A stretch of 64,000 bases of DNA, taken from NCBI GenBank assembly GCA_964023205.1, contig OZ026848.1:26957912-27021911 (forward strand), read 5' to 3'. The notes under the pieces were generated by a model that worked only from the letters and a program-made list of their open reading frames with translations, had not been told where the DNA came from and did not search any database. Each line of letters opens with the position of its first letter. Within the stretch, counting starts at the first letter, position 1. The position numbers and the translations under genes are program-made. Positions 1-15,100 of this stretch are shown piece after piece. This stretch comes from Lutraria lutraria. Lineage: Eukaryota > Mollusca > Bivalvia > Venerida > Mactridae.

Positions 1-206
1 AAGTAAATCATATAGCATTTAGAAGTAAACCTGAACCATGCAATCTAAAAAAAGGTAGTACCCTTCAACTTGTGGACGGGCGACACATTTTGCACAATTA
101 AGATCAGATCCTTTTTAAGGAAAAATGCTCTTGAATACCAGGATGTTAATGAAATAAAACTTAACTTCAAATTTTCTATGTTGGAAATTCTGATAATGTT
201 TTGCAG

Positions 207-3200
207 GGAGGTTGGGCTTTGTTACAAAATTGCCATCTGGGATTAAACTTTATGGATGAGTTGCTGGATACTTTGTTGGAAACACAGCAAATACATGAAG
301 AATTCAGAGTTTGGATTACAACTGAACCTCACAATCATTTCCCAATTAGTCTTTTACAGGTAAAATGATATCATATTATTAGCTGCTTTGTTATTTCAGT
401 TCTAATTCTAAGAAAATATTTTAAACATTCATTAAAGTTAATTTTAGTTTTTGTGAATGATTACATAACAACTAAATGCTATTGAATGGCTTTTTTCATA
501 CATTTGTTTATTTATAGTTCTTTGTGATAATGAAGTATTTTCTACTTATCTGCTGGCAAGAGATTGAGTTAAAATTATTTATTGTAAAATGGCCATGAAA
601 CAATATCATATACCTCTATACCTACCTGTTGATATTAGTGCCGTCCTTTTGAGTTATTTTAAGTATCATTGTTAAAAACTTGTATGTTATACAAGTTATA
701 TTTTGTTTTTCAGACATCAATTAAATTCACAAATGAGCCACCGCAAGGTATTAAAGCTGGTCTGAAGAGAACATATGCTGGCATCAGTCAAGATTATCTT
801 GATGTTTGCAGTATGCCACAATGGAAGCCTGTTCTTTATGGTGTCTCATTCCTTCATACTGTTGTTCAGGTATGCTCTTTAAAACAGGTTAACCAGTTAT
901 ATCAGTTATAAAGTTACAGTTTGGTTTACTGGATTTTTTTAGTACATAAAGTATTCCTGTTTAATATTATATCATAAAGTTGCCTTTACAAATTTATTTA
1001 AGATACTCTTTGTTTATTCCAGTCTGTAAATTGATAATATCTTTTCTGATTAGTTACTGGAAAAAAACAAATCTGTTGTCAGGAGGTTGTTGCTATTGTT
1101 TTATTCAACAAAAGTAGTCAATTAAAGGAACAGCATTGCTGTTATATGATGGAGAAAGTGATCAACTGGATATATTTGCACACATATATGGAAGTGTTAT
1201 TTTTATGAAAATTTGAATACATTTTATAATGCTTTTATTTCTGAATTTTCAGCTGTATTAGCGATGTAAGTAGCTGCATGTATTACAATAATGCTTTTGT
1301 TGTAATCATAGTCTAACACTATTTCTTCGGTAGTGGAGAGTACATTAAATTAACTGAAAAAAAGCTTTCCTTCTTTTTCAATACATGACTTCAAATTTCT
1401 TCACCTTTCCTACTGAATTTTTACCTGTCATATCAGTATATAAGACACATTTGCCTAACTCTGTCACTACAATCATGCTAACCTCTGATCAGTTTAATTA
1501 TGATTTGCAATCTGATAATACTCACCTCAATATAGTTTTGTATTATTAATATTTATGTAGTGCTTAGTGCCACAGGCTTGAATTATTTTCAGAAAATATC
1601 AACATTTCTTTGTGGATTTCATAAACCTGTTATGTTGTCTGAGGTTGCTGATGTATGAAAGTGTCAGGTTTTCTTGATATCTAAATGATTTGAAACACCT
1701 CTTAAATGTAGTCTTTGTATTTAAGATTTTAGAGTAACTTCTGTAACCTTGTTTATGGATAGGACAATAACCAGTTGCATAAAATTCTTATTTTGTGTAT
1801 CAAATTATGGAAAACATTAATGGTTGCATTACAGTCTAGTTTTCTAAATATATTCACATACATAGTTTTCCTTTCAGAATTTCCATTATTCCAAATGCTT
1901 TCTCTTTGGTATATTATTCTAGTTTATTTAAAAATAATATCAATCTGTTTTTTAGGAGAGAAGAAAGTTTGGGCCTCTAGGTTGGAATATTCCATATGAG
2001 TTCAATTCTTCAGATTGGCAAGCTAGTGTTCAATTCTGTCAAAATCATTTAGATGATATTGATTTAAAGAAGGTATGGTATTATCGTTATTGTATATATT
2101 CAAAAATATTTTGTGATAAATGTGTTGCTCTGCAATGATACACTCCTATAGGTTCTTACTGCAATATTTTTGATAAGTAACAGCTACTGTATAAAAATCA
2201 TAAAATGGTTAGTCTTGAAAATTAGACCTTTAGAACATAGAGGTCCTTGTTATCTTAAGAGTATCTTTTACTTTGTCTGGCAGGGTGTATCCTGGGTAAC
2301 AGTACGATATATGTTAGGTGAAGTACAATATGGCGGCAGAGTTACTGACGACTATGACAAACGACTCCTTAACACTTTTGCAAGAGTAAGTCATATTTTT
2401 ATCAGATACATTAATTTATAGTCCTTTTTTTCTCACATTAACATCTGCAGAATCTCATGACTGTCACAAAGTCTGAGGTGGATACTAAAGCAGGCCTGAT
2501 AATGTGTTCTGTATGCAAGAATTCTGTAAATACTTTCAAGTTGAGAGTGTAGATAATTTCTTGTCAAAAAAATAAGCTTTAAAGATCTGTTTGCTCTAAA
2601 ATGGGAACAATGTTACAGAAAAAAATGTTTCAGTTTTTCGAAGAATTATGGTAAATTTGCATTATTTATCATAGAACGGTAAGAAAATGTTAGGTAGCTA
2701 TAAATGTTTGTTGAATCATTCATTTCCAGGTGTGGTTTGGCGATTTCATGTTTGCTGACAATTTCCAGTTTTACACAGGTTATAAAATTCCTAAAGTGAA
2801 GACATATGATCAATTCATGAATAATATTGAAAATATGCCTCTTGTTGATTCTCCTGAAGCATTTGGCTTGCATCCAAATGCCGACATTACGTAAGACAAG
2901 TTTTAAGATTATTCTCCTCCGTATCTCAAGTCTGTTAAAAACTGTTTATGATTGGATGGCAATTACAGAATTACTGCAATTAAGCAAAATTTTACCAGTC
3001 TGGATCATTGTTCATCTAACAGGACGTCAGAATCAGTAGTTTTTGCATGGATTGATTTCTGAAAATTGCAGTTTACTAAATTACCATCTGTCGGTAACTT
3101 CATGACTGCATGCATGTTCACTTTATTCACACTAAAACCTGAATAGTTTTTAGTCCAATCACTTTATCTTATTCAATTGTGAATTGTATGAAAACTCATC

Positions 3201-5477
3201 AAATAAAACTTGGCATTATGTAATATTACATCAGCATCTTGTTCATCTTGATTGTCATTATCCTTTAGATATCAGACTAACATGGCAGCAAGCATTTTGG
3301 ATACTATTATGAGCATACAACCTAAAGAAGGCGGTGGTGGTGCTGGTGAGACAAGAGAATCTGTGGTATTTAAAATGGCTGAAGATATGTTGGAAAAATT
3401 ACCACAGGATTACATCCCACATGAGGTAACATATACAAAGGGCCAATAAAGATAACTGAGAATTTCAAGTACAGATATTAAATCTTAAAATGTTTTTTTT
3501 TTTTTTTTTATTAATGACATCTAAAGATTGTTTGGTGCTCTAAGTTAAATGTTGCTGTGTAATTCAAATTTTGTATTTTCTGCAATACATACTGCATTTG
3601 ATGCTCAATTATGCCCTGTGTTGCTTTTAACTATAAAAATAGAAAGCTGTCTGAGAGTGAATATGACTGAACCATTGTTGGGACTGATATCCAATTGATC
3701 ACTAAAGAATTGACTATATGCATCATTTATGTAGACTTAGTGTTATAAGTTTTATTTGAAAATTCAGGTGAAAGAAAGACTGAAGAAGATGGGTCAATTT
3801 CATCCATTAAATATTTTCCTGAAACAGGAAATTGATAGAATGCAGAGAGTTATAACAATTGTCAGAGTTACACTCAGTGATCTTAAACTTGCCATTGAAG
3901 GAACTATTATTATGTCTGAGGTAAAGTTTATTCTAAAGACTGATGAGTGAAAGTTTGGCATAAATAAACCATTTTAGGTATCTGTAGACAAATCGAAGTA
4001 CAATTTTTGCTGTAAATAATTCAATTACTCCTTAATTTGTAGTCAAATCTAGCTTTAAAACATTCAATATCTTACTTCTTTGAACCTTAATACAGTGAGG
4101 ACTGTTATAAAATGAAATAAAGTGTTAACAGTATAAACAATAAAACTTGGAGATTTCTACTTCAGAATCTCAGAGATGCTTTGGACAATATGTTTGATGC
4201 TAAGGTGCCAAGTCTGTGGCGTAAGGTATCATGGCAGTCCTCAACACTAGGTTTCTGGTATACAGAATTACTGGAGAGAAATGAACAATTCAGTAGATGG
4301 GTATTCCAAGGCAGACCTGATGTATTCTGGATGACAGGGTTATTTAATCCTCAAGGTATACTAGTAAACTATAAAGCGGGTTAAAATGTCACTTGAAATT
4401 TTGCTTTATAAGTCATTTATTGATTTAACTGATATTATGAAACACTTTATGATGTGACAAGTATATTATTTTGTTTAAATTTTTTACCCTGCAGGTATGT
4501 AATCTTGCTGTTTTAGCTTGCTGTTTTCAAAGCACAAAAACTTTAATGTAGCTGATACATCTCACTAAGGCAGTGAACAGACGAGTGTTGGCTCCGCTAG
4601 CAGCACTCTTGTTTTCTTATTACCAAGTCTAATATTGTTGACTAAGTCACCTGTTTTTTTGAGGCCAAGTTGTGAAACATGCCATTATTTTAAAGATCAA
4701 TAAAAAAATCACTTAATTCAGTGTTATCCTTTTTCATGCTGTACTTTGAACACTGAACAGGTTTCCTTACTGCAATGAGACAAGAAGTGACCCGAGCGCA
4801 TAAGGGCTGGGCTCTAGATTCTGTTACACTCCACAATGATGTTCTGAAACAAATTAAAGAAGATATCACTGGACCACCTGCTGTATGAACCATAATATTA
4901 TTAATTAGTGAACATATTAGTAAATATTTGTATATGAGTTTGTGGCTGAAGTCTTGTGATATCATTGCTGAATTTCAGTCATAAAATTTGATGTGGTGTC
5001 TACTATCTAAATTTTACTCAAAGTATGCCTTGATGATATTCTCGAGAAAAAACCTAGCTGACTCTGGCTAGTAATGATTTGCTTTTACAAATAATTCGTC
5101 TTGACTTCTCAGTGATAAGATTATGAAATTAAGCCAGATGTAACTTGTATGAATTTTTTGTTACTGATGAAGTATTTGTTTTATTCTAGGAGGGAGTGTA
5201 CATCTATGGACTTTATTTAGATGGTGCAAGTTGGGATAAAAGGAATTGTCGCCTTTCTGAATCACAACCAAAAGTGTTGTTCACATTAATGCCAGTTGTT
5301 CATATGTATGCCATCAACTCGACAGCACCGAAAGATCCAAGGTTGTATCAATGTCCAGTGTATAAAAAGCCACATCGGACTGACCTGACATACATCTCTT
5401 TCATAGTCCTAAAAACAGCCCAGAGCCCTGACCACTGGATTCTGCGAGGTGTTGCAGCTCTCTGTGACATAAAATAA
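207..5477 (+). CDS. DNAH5/DNAH8-like: axonemal dynein heavy chain, C-terminal part (last 10 coding exons)
   Basis: Outer-arm dynein heavy chains are ciliary motor ATPases; this is the very C-terminus (end of AAA6 plus the C-terminal domain). Coding exons: 207-359, 714-869, 1956-2072, 2284-2385, 2730-2890, 3269-3425, 3768-3920, 4166-4355, 4761-4882, 5190-5477 (TAA). All introns are GT-AG, and the phases join into one frame of 532 codons plus stop. Diagnostic stretches are [20 protein letters not shown] at the start, [33 protein letters not shown] read with family tolerance, [27 protein letters not shown] and the ending [14 protein letters not shown]. The order and spacing match DNAH5/DNAH8 (gamma-type outer arm), and I cannot separate the two paralogues. 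The first visible exon opens in phase 0 after a good acceptor, so the gene continues left of the window. The neighbouring NDUFS1 gene is convergent and unrelated in function. No break or frameshift seen. Confidence 0.95.
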
Positions 5478-8400
5478 ACATGTTTGTACTGACTAATATA
5501 TAAGCAATTGTACTGCAAATCTGATGAACTGCATGTTTAATTGGAATTTATAGTTATGCAATTTTATTTATTCAGAAAATTATTAAAAGATTCTATTTCA
5601 TGACTACAAAGGAATTAAATGTTTTCGTTTCAAAACCACATTTTACTTTTCATGTTTCTGCTTATTTGTTATATTAAAGCATCATCTGACAATCGTTTAT
5701 GTCACTTCAAGTATAACAGATTAAATGTAGGAAAATGTTAATTATCTGTCATATTGATTTATGTTTTTATCACTACAACAAAGTAAAATTTTAGTTACTC
5801 CATGTGCATGTGTTATGCAGAAATGTTTAAACACTGGAATGCCTTATATATTGTGTAATAGCAAACAAAGAACTATGATGTTCAACAAAGTGATTTTAAG
5901 GCTATGGCAGTCTTTTGAATTAATTAAAACTTCAACTTGAAAGCAAACTTCATATATTAGCAGACTGAAAGGGTGTGGCGTCCCTTGCCTCCACAGCTAT
6001 TCTGCTAGGTACACAATGATATACATGGCAGAAGTGTTGGCATGCACTAATTTTGCATGAAAGTTATCAGCACTGCATGAAATAATCTTTACCATGTTTA
6101 TAAAGAGTTTGTAAGCATAATGACTGCATGTAGGTTTTAGCAAGTTAAAGAAGTAAAACTAATATTCAAAATAGTTCAGGATGTATGACCAAGAAACTCA
6201 AGATTCAAATAATCTAACCTCATTAATACTGAAAGTCTTAAACCTTGATCAACATTGCTGAAGAACTGTTGCTATGCATGTGAAGGAATGATATTTTCTT
6301 ATCAATGGTGCATAACTCTAGATAAGAGTCGAACAGCAGAAAAAGTATTTGGGTTTGGAATTTTCTAAAGCAGTTCCTAGAGGTACTCTGATTGAATAAG
6401 ACCTGACATACCAAATCTGGATGGATCAACTAGTACAGATTAGACTAGAAAGAAAACAAACTGACCTCTGAACCACATGTTTGACATTTAGCTTATGCCA
6501 ACATAATACTTTTAACTGTTTAAAAAAACTGAGTTAAATTGTTGGAATTTAACTTTTTTTCTTTTACCTACAAAAAGTAACATGACTTATCATGTGAAGA
6601 AAGCACCATCATAGCTAAAATATTTCTGATAACCTGATCTACCAATATTACACACCATCACCCAATTGTATAAACATTGGTGAAATCGAACTATTGGTTA
6701 AATTGGGTTAAGAAGTTGATTAGAAGCAAGATGTCCCTGTTGTACCAAACAACAATAACCTCAACAATTCAGAAGATTAAATAGACAAACTGAGGATCTT
6801 AATTGACAGCTTCTTAACCAGTATTAGACATTTTGGGCTAGAAATAATTTCTGGTCAAATTTAACCAAGTTGACAAAACATAACTCAAATTAAAACATTT
6901 AATTTAACCCAGTGGTCAAAATAAAACATTATTATGTTATATACTTGGGTATGGCAAGGTATGGAGAAAATTGTTTTATCCATTTCAAAACTGCCATGAT
7001 GGTTGTTTTTTTGACAAACAGGTGTAAAGCCACCAACCACAGAGTAATACTTGTCTGCATCAGCTTCATTCAGTGCACAGCTAATCTGAGTTAATGAGCA
7101 TTACCAACCCTATCATTGTGAATTGGTAATAGCCTCGGCAGACATAAGCAGGAATAATATAAAGTACTAAAAAAGGAACTATGCTTCTACCAGAATGCAA
7201 GAGCATTTATCATCTGACCCATATACTGTTACAAAAGATGTTATAATTGCAGACCAGATTTACTTGTACATAGGCAGTAAAGTGTATCATTGCTTAAGTA
7301 ATTTTGGTGAAACTTCTCAAGAAATACAGGATGAAATCTTCTGATAACTATACAGGTAAGTATCAAGTATACCAATTGCTATCGTGTTCAGTTTAATGTA
7401 GTTGATAAAAAAATGTATACTGATGTAGCAGAATGAGCCAAAGAATTGTGACCTGTATAGGTGTCATGATAAAAAATTATCTGCTGCATGTAGTTCTAAT
7501 GGTATCCCACCATCCATTTTTAATTCAAAACCAGTATGCACTGGTCGCAAGCACATCAGTTTGTAAGGTCTTACAACCATTTCAAGTTTGAAACAAACAC
7601 TAATAATTATTGACATATTTGCAATCTACTCTGAACACACCTAGTGGTTGCTTGTTAGGTAATCTTGGGTTATTTTAGGATTTTAAAAGGAATCATAAAT
7701 AGAACAAGATGTGTTTAAAAAAAGCTTGACATACTGGCCTGAAAATGCACAGGTCCTGTAGATGTTGTCATGAGGAACGAATGTATGAAGTTGGATGATT
7801 GTAGGTGGAAGTGTTTTGATTTTATAGGCAATGTTAAAGTTTGGTAAACAGACAGACACCAAAAACAATGTGCCCCAGATCTATCAATCTCAGTCTGTTG
7901 GAACACAAAGGTATAATGAATCAGCACATTATATAATTATCATGGGCAGAGTCCAGCAATGTCTTATAAAATAAGAAGAAACCAATCAGTAAAATTGCTT
8001 TTTGGGCAGTTGAAGAACTGATGCCAAGTCTTGAGAGAAAAAAGTGGAAGAGATGAAGGTACAACTTGATGTGTTGATGAAGTAGAGGATTAAGTAATTA
8101 CTGTAGGATTAATAAAAAGAAATGGGGACTCATTAGAAGTTGGAATGCATTGTGGGGCAGATGAAATTTGTGTAATGTTTGCTAAACATTTTAAATGCAT
8201 GCCTCTACTAACAGGAGATAAGTAACTGCTGTAGTTCTTCACAAAAGATTGGCATGAGAGACATTCTTTTACACATTAATTTAATAACAATAGCACTGCA
8301 TTTCACCTGTGATATATTGGGACATAACTGCTAAAGCAATTGGAAGTTATCTCCCCTGACCTATGAACTGTTTCAATGTGATTTTCAGATTATGCTGTGA

Positions 8401-9157
8401 AAGAGAAAGTATCTGTGTGCAGGTAATCTCTACCTTTTACTTACACCACGTACCAGCACCTTAATTGAAATCTGTCCAAATTAATGATGAAATTATGGAC
8501 TATATTAGCAATAACAGTGGCAATTCTACCACATCATCCCAGTAACTTATCATCAAAGTATGTGTGTACACTGGTTTGTAGAAACTATACGTCAAGGTAC
8601 ATATTGGTTTGTACAAAATGCACATATATTCAAACATCATATTATTAATGTCAGCAAAGCTATTTCTTGTTTGAAATATTTAATAGCAATGATGATAATT
8701 TTCACCCACAAGTAAATGATAGGTTATGCTGTGTGTAAAAATGAAGAGAAGTAAAAATGCATGATGCAGTAAAACAATAATTTGTTATAAAGCAATGGTG
8801 ACAACTTCAGGCTCATTGGTTGAATAAATGCTTGAAATTAATATTGACACAGATTATAAAACAACAAATAATGTTTCTTTGCATTATCTTTAATAAATAT
8901 TAAACACTTCCAACAACAGTTTTTTCAATATATCAATTACAACAGATTCATTAATTTGGACTAAGATAATACAAAGGTCTGCACACACTTGGTAAAATAA
9001 CTCATCTGTTCAAACAGAACTAAATGATGCCATATCTATTCTCAATTTAATCCCATGAAATACTGTTCAGTAACTTATGAACAGAAAATACTGTCTCGCA
9101 TTGTTTCAAAAAGAAAAATATCACTTTGTACAATAAGTTCTTCACTCTTCTGTATAT
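5478..9157. other. dynein 3'UTR and convergent intergenic region
   Basis: This AT-rich stretch lies between two convergent gene ends and must include the dynein 3'UTR and the NDUFS1 3'UTR (on the - strand). I see no ORF resembling a protein, no tRNA and no clear repeat. A canonical AATAAA overlaps the dynein stop region (around 5470). Weaker ATTAAA-like sites lie near 5580 and 5675, so the true cleavage site is unresolved. Confidence 0.6.
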
Positions 9158-12100
9158 TTAATCCATCTCTTTTACAGCTTTTACACATTTGGCCATTGTT
9201 TGAGAAGCTCGGCCGATTGAATTAGTCATGTAAAAATCTTTCAGGTTCAACATTGGAGGAGAGAGGGGTTTCTCCTGTAAACTGCCAGAAATACTCTGGA
9301 AAAAAGATCAATTCATTTTAAGAACATATAGGATAATAGAGCTGCATATAATTTGAACAAGAAAAGGACGTCGGCAACAATAAATTAAAATTCAACATAT
9401 ATATATAGGTAAGTAATGATATAATTTTCATTTCAAATACCTGAACATTACATTACCTGAGCCAATTCCTGTGCTTGTTTAAAATAATTAGCATCTTCAG
9501 CTGATCCATATTGGACAAGATTGGGTGATACTTCATATAATCTGTCTCGAACTTCTTGTGTCTTGTCATAAGGCAAAGAATTGCCAGATATCTAAAATAA
9601 AGGGATATCTGTTAAGGCATTTCAGAATAACAATGTATATAGCTCTGCATTTACCAGTAATCTGAGGTTACTACCATAATGTATAAGAGAAAATGGAACG
9701 TGATATATTGCTGATATTATACATGTATCTTGTGTGAAATTGTAGCAAAGAAACATATTTCTTTGGAATTCAAAAAATTCATCATGTCCTAATCTAACAG
9801 CAAGTTTTCATGGATAAAAAAGAAGATTTACCGCAACAACAATGAAGGTTGGTGAAATAGCTGTTGCATTCCAGGTATTAATGTACCACCACAAGGAAAA
9901 GTTTCCTGTGCCTGTTAACTTCTATAATGAGCTCCAAGAGCAAACTGATAGACAACTCATATATACTAGCTATGAAGTAATTAATGAGTTCTGTCTTATG
10001 TTTCTTCTAACTTTATTAGTATTGAAATATTTACTATAGTCATGAACAAAACTGTTACCTCAGAAAGAGCTCTGATGACTTTCCAGTCCTCTCTAGCCAG
10101 CATTGGAGGTGTAACAGCTACTTTAGTCTGTTGAGCTCTACCCTCAGTGTTAACGTATGTTGCATCTTTTTCTGTGTATGCAGCTCCAGGTAAGATGACA
10201 TCTGCCATAGCAGCACCTCTGTCTCCATGATGACCTATATATTATTTTTATATCATAATCAAGTAAGATACTATTCATTAAGTACTAATATTACAGTAAT
10301 TACATTCAACATTAATTCAATTCTGTTGCATTGTATACACAGAACTGTACATATGTATGTTTATGTTTGTTTTTACCCAGTAAACCAAAGGTGTATCATT
10401 TCTTTATAGTAGTAGCAAAAACAAATTTCTTACACAAAAACATGTAGACTGAAAGTATTAATGACAATAACAAAGCATAGAAATTTTAGTTTACAGGAGA
10501 GAGTTATGTACAGTTAAAAAATCACAATCAGTATTACATCTTGTAAATCAAAAGTATCAAATAATTTTGGTCCATAAACTATAGCCTGAGGATAAAAAAA
10601 ATCGAAATAAAATGTCTTGAAATTACCTTGATAAACAATGAAACAATCAGCAGGAATATCTTCCTTTGTGATAGCACCTTCATCTGCTCCAAGTAAGAAC
10701 AAGATCTGAGGTGGATTATTTCTAATCACATCAACACCAGCTTTATAACCAAGATCTAATGCAGCAACTTGACTGGCTACCTGTAAATATTTCAAAATAA
10801 TTCATGTAAAACTGAAACCATAATAGTCATATCAAGAGTATAATTATCATATATATTATAAAGCTATTAACAAGTATTTATATACTTATGACAACATAAG
10901 ATGCAACCATAAAACAAGACATGTATTTATTTACTCTTGTATGCTATTTGATGTTTTAAGGGTGATGGGGTATGCATGTGTGTAGGTGTGTGTGCGAGAA
11001 TCAGGGATTGTTTGTTAATGTTACTCATTTACTGTCCACGTATAATAGCATGTATGTAAATATATTTATTATGATGATGTGCCATCGGCATAAATAAAAA
11101 ATAAAGATTTATTTATCTATCATAAAACAAGACAGTGGCTGCCAAATTTTCAATTTGGTGAGACTCCCGTGGTTCTTATGTTACCTGATTTAAATCATTT
11201 AGCAAGACCATTGGGGGGACATCAAAAGGCAAAACTGTTATTTAGATTTATTGACAGTTACCTAAGTTATTCTCATCACACAGAAGGAATGTTTTAATTC
11301 AGCTAAAGCCTTTCCAAAATGTTTCCAACACAAATACTATATCTTTTTTAAGTGAAAAGCTTTGTCTGCATTTGTCGCAAGTGAAACCATATCCTCTCAA
11401 GAAGATATATGATTTGCAAGTCAGCAAGTGACTGGTAATAGCTAATAATAGTCTGTTTATGAATTATTTATCCATAAATAATGTTTTAGTAAATCAATAA
11501 TTCATGTGTTCAGTAACACAATGTATTTCATTAAAATACTGACCCTATGTAAAACATTGAGAACTTTCCAATCTTCCCCACAACCTGACTGTACTCTAGC
11601 ATTCTGAGCGATAGTTGACACAGCCTTATGTATAGATTTTCCATCTCCACGCTGCAAGCCTGCACTTCCAACCACCACCATTGGATTCTTAGCATTAGCC
11701 AAAGTCTGTGGAAATAAATTATAATTCAAATATGAACATTTCACAAATAAAACCAATGTATTTCATTGTTCATTTGTAAAACATTTGCATACATCATAAA
11801 TGATGGCATACCAAAGCTTTGCTTGACTATAAAAAATTATATGTTCAATTGATGTTTGCCAAGACAAGATTACATAACATTCATGTGAAAATTTTATCAA
11901 ATATGTGATTATATTACAAAGGATAAAAATTAAGACTAATATTAGTTACGCATCTTTAAAATACTGCCATGTCGGCACCCTTAATGTCAACACAGACCAT
12001 CAGATGTTTAAAAGAGGATATCAACGGTAACAACCATAATGTAATTAATTGAATTAAAGATATGTCTTAAATCCATTAGAGTAGGAAGCCATATGATATG

Positions 12101-15100
12101 CTAAAAAGCTATGATCCATTTGAATACCTTTGAAAATGGGTGTTTTCCAGACGCTATATCATTTAGGATGGATGCAGAGTCCCCAAGATGCTCATAGTCG
12201 TAAGTAAGATCCACCTGGCCACCAACCATGGCTACTGTTAAATCATTATTGATCCAGCTGTAATGTAATATGTTGTAAATATGAATACTGTTTGACACAA
12301 CATACAAACTATGAGTAAAGAAAGGAATAAAATTCAGAAAATATCAGTTCATTAGCAATCTGATTGAGAATAAGATCACCCGTGACTCAGGTCTGTATGA
12401 GAAGTTCTGAGTTCTAGCCCATTCTGTCTGCATGTATTGTGTATCACCTCAAAATATCAAATTTAATTTCAAATCTTTGTCAGAAAAGCCTGTTTCGTAA
12501 ATGCTTACTTTCTTGAGCTACTCTTTATATATATACTACCAATCATTAATTGACAAGGAATAACTGATTATTTATCATTAATGACACTAATGAGATCATT
12601 ATCTGACTATAGTGATATACCTCTTTCTGATTCTTGCATTGAAAAGTGGAGCTTCAAATCTAGGGTTAGTACCAACTAACAATATCAAATCAGCCTCTTC
12701 AATACCTTGTATCTTAGTGTTTAGTAAATAGTTGGAACGCAGATCAGTTCTGAAATAAAGAAAAAACGTGCTATAATATGTCAGTCTAGGCTCAATTACG
12801 GTAGTCTTAAAATAGTAAGAACATACAAGCGGGCCAGTCAGACATGCCAAATTATGTATACTTGTATATCCTGCATCAGTTCATACTAAACAAATACAAA
12901 TTTATGTTAGTTAATACATGTATACAGAGAGACTTGTGGCAACAATTATTGCTCAGTGATTTTGATATTATATGGCAAACCCTAGCTATTAACATACCCT
13001 GCACCATCCATGGGAAATATTTCTTCAGTGCACAAAGACTCACTGCCAAGTCTGTTGAGATAATCTTTCAACGCAATGAGAGACTCAGCATCAACAAGAC
13101 CACCAGCTACAGCTGCGATCTTATCACCAGGTGTCTGTACAATCTGTAATGTATTCAAATAAAAAATGTCAACTGAAATTACACTCTGAATTTTGTTTAC
13201 CCAAAGCAAGTATTTATGACATATAATCATCACTTTCAAAGACTGCATTAAAGGTAATTACACATAATGTGATGCCTATTGTAGTGTATTTAACTCTTTA
13301 TCAGTCATGCCATCACAATGATGTACATGCTGATAAGCCAAGCCAACTAATATACAAACTGTAACTGCTGCTTAATCTGTATAACTGAAATAGCCACCAA
13401 TCAGTTTCTTATAATACAATTTAAATACAACACCTACTTCAGTGATCATATTTGTAAAACCAGTCTTGGATGATCTGGATGATGGTCTGATGTTCTACCT
13501 CTTAAGATTATGAAGCTTGCCTTACTGAATTGGACTAGTTAAGGTTAAAAATATAGCTCACCTTCTGGGCAACACTAACAAGAGCTGTCTCCCAATCGGA
13601 CTGTTCTAAACTTCCACTTGCATTTTTGACAAAAGGTGTAGTCAACCTCTGACGTTTTAACCCATCATAAGCAAATCTTGTAGCATCTGATATCCATTCT
13701 TCGTTGATTTCCTGTAAAATATAAATGAAGTGCAAGCAATTTTGATTTTCTTCAATGAAGGTGATAGGCATAAACAAAGCATATAAGGACATTCATATTG
13801 TAAACAAATGCAAAAGATAAACAAGAATCTGCCTTCAATAAACACATAATTTTATGTACTTATAAAATATTTGGTACAACCTAGTCATTATAAGTCTGAG
13901 TCCAGTCAAGGTCAAATTGAGGTTGGGTGATATGGGAGTCAAAGGCAACAACTGTATTAGTATCAAAGCATTCTAGTTAGCAATGTTAGTGCTAGATGAA
14001 ACAGTAAAATCTAACCAAGAAATGGCCCATTTATATAAAATATAAGTCAAAACCTTGTCAATGTCAAATCAAGGTTTGGTGACACTGGTGACACTGGGAA
14101 TGATCAAAGGTAACAATTGTGTCAAAGCCATAGACAAAATGTTAGAAGCTACTCAACCTTGCACAGACAGCTTGCAATTTCTAATCAATGTCTCAATACA
14201 ACCTTGCTATATACCAAGTTTGGCAGCAATGTGTCAAAAACTAAAGTTATCTAATGGAAAGCAATTGTTAAGATTAAATAAAGCCATTCAATCCAACTTA
14301 ACAGAGTATACAAGCATTTTTTATTTTATATAAATTTACCTCATTCATTCTTGGTAAAATTCTCATTACTTCATTTGTTCTCATGGAAACCACAATATTA
14401 CTTCCTAAAGCATCCATGACATCAATGGATTCTACTTTCCTGAAAACACAACAGGCAATGATTAAGGCCATGGAACACTTTACCCCTATATAATATTTCT
14501 AAACAGAAAATTGATATTTTACCATTTTTCAGAGAAAATATGCATACTAGCAATTTTTCTATTTTGCTGAATTCCTATTCCTACTAGTTATTAATATTAA
14601 ATAAAGATCATAAATATATGCAAGTCTGCTAACTACTAAGAAAACAGCAATAATAACACAATTAGTTATAAATAATAAAATGGGAAATGTTTACATAACC
14701 CACCTTGTTTCCCATGGTCTTGTAGTAAAAGCATAAGGTTTGGATGTCAATGCACCCACTGGACAAAGATCAATAACATTTCCAGACAGCTCAGACTTGA
14801 ACATCTTTTCCACATATGTTCCAACTTGCATGTCACTACCTCTACCAGTTGTACCAAGATCATCAACACCAGCAACTTCACTAGCAAATCTGAAAACAAA
14901 AAGAGTCAAGACATAAATGATAAGTAAAAAGTATTCTCTTCTTAATTCGAATAAGATGAAAAATTTATATATAATAATATTACTTTACCAACACATGATT
15001 ATCTCAATTTATTTAAAATAGAAAAATCACCAAACTGAGTCAAGTGCCTCGCTATTTCAGGTCAGACAGTATTGGACTTGACTTGTCCACATTATTTCTC

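Noticed and set aside
12360..12480. Weak tRNA-like words (GAGTTCTAGCCC) in an NDUFS1 intron
   Set aside because: A single degenerate B-box match without other SINE features.
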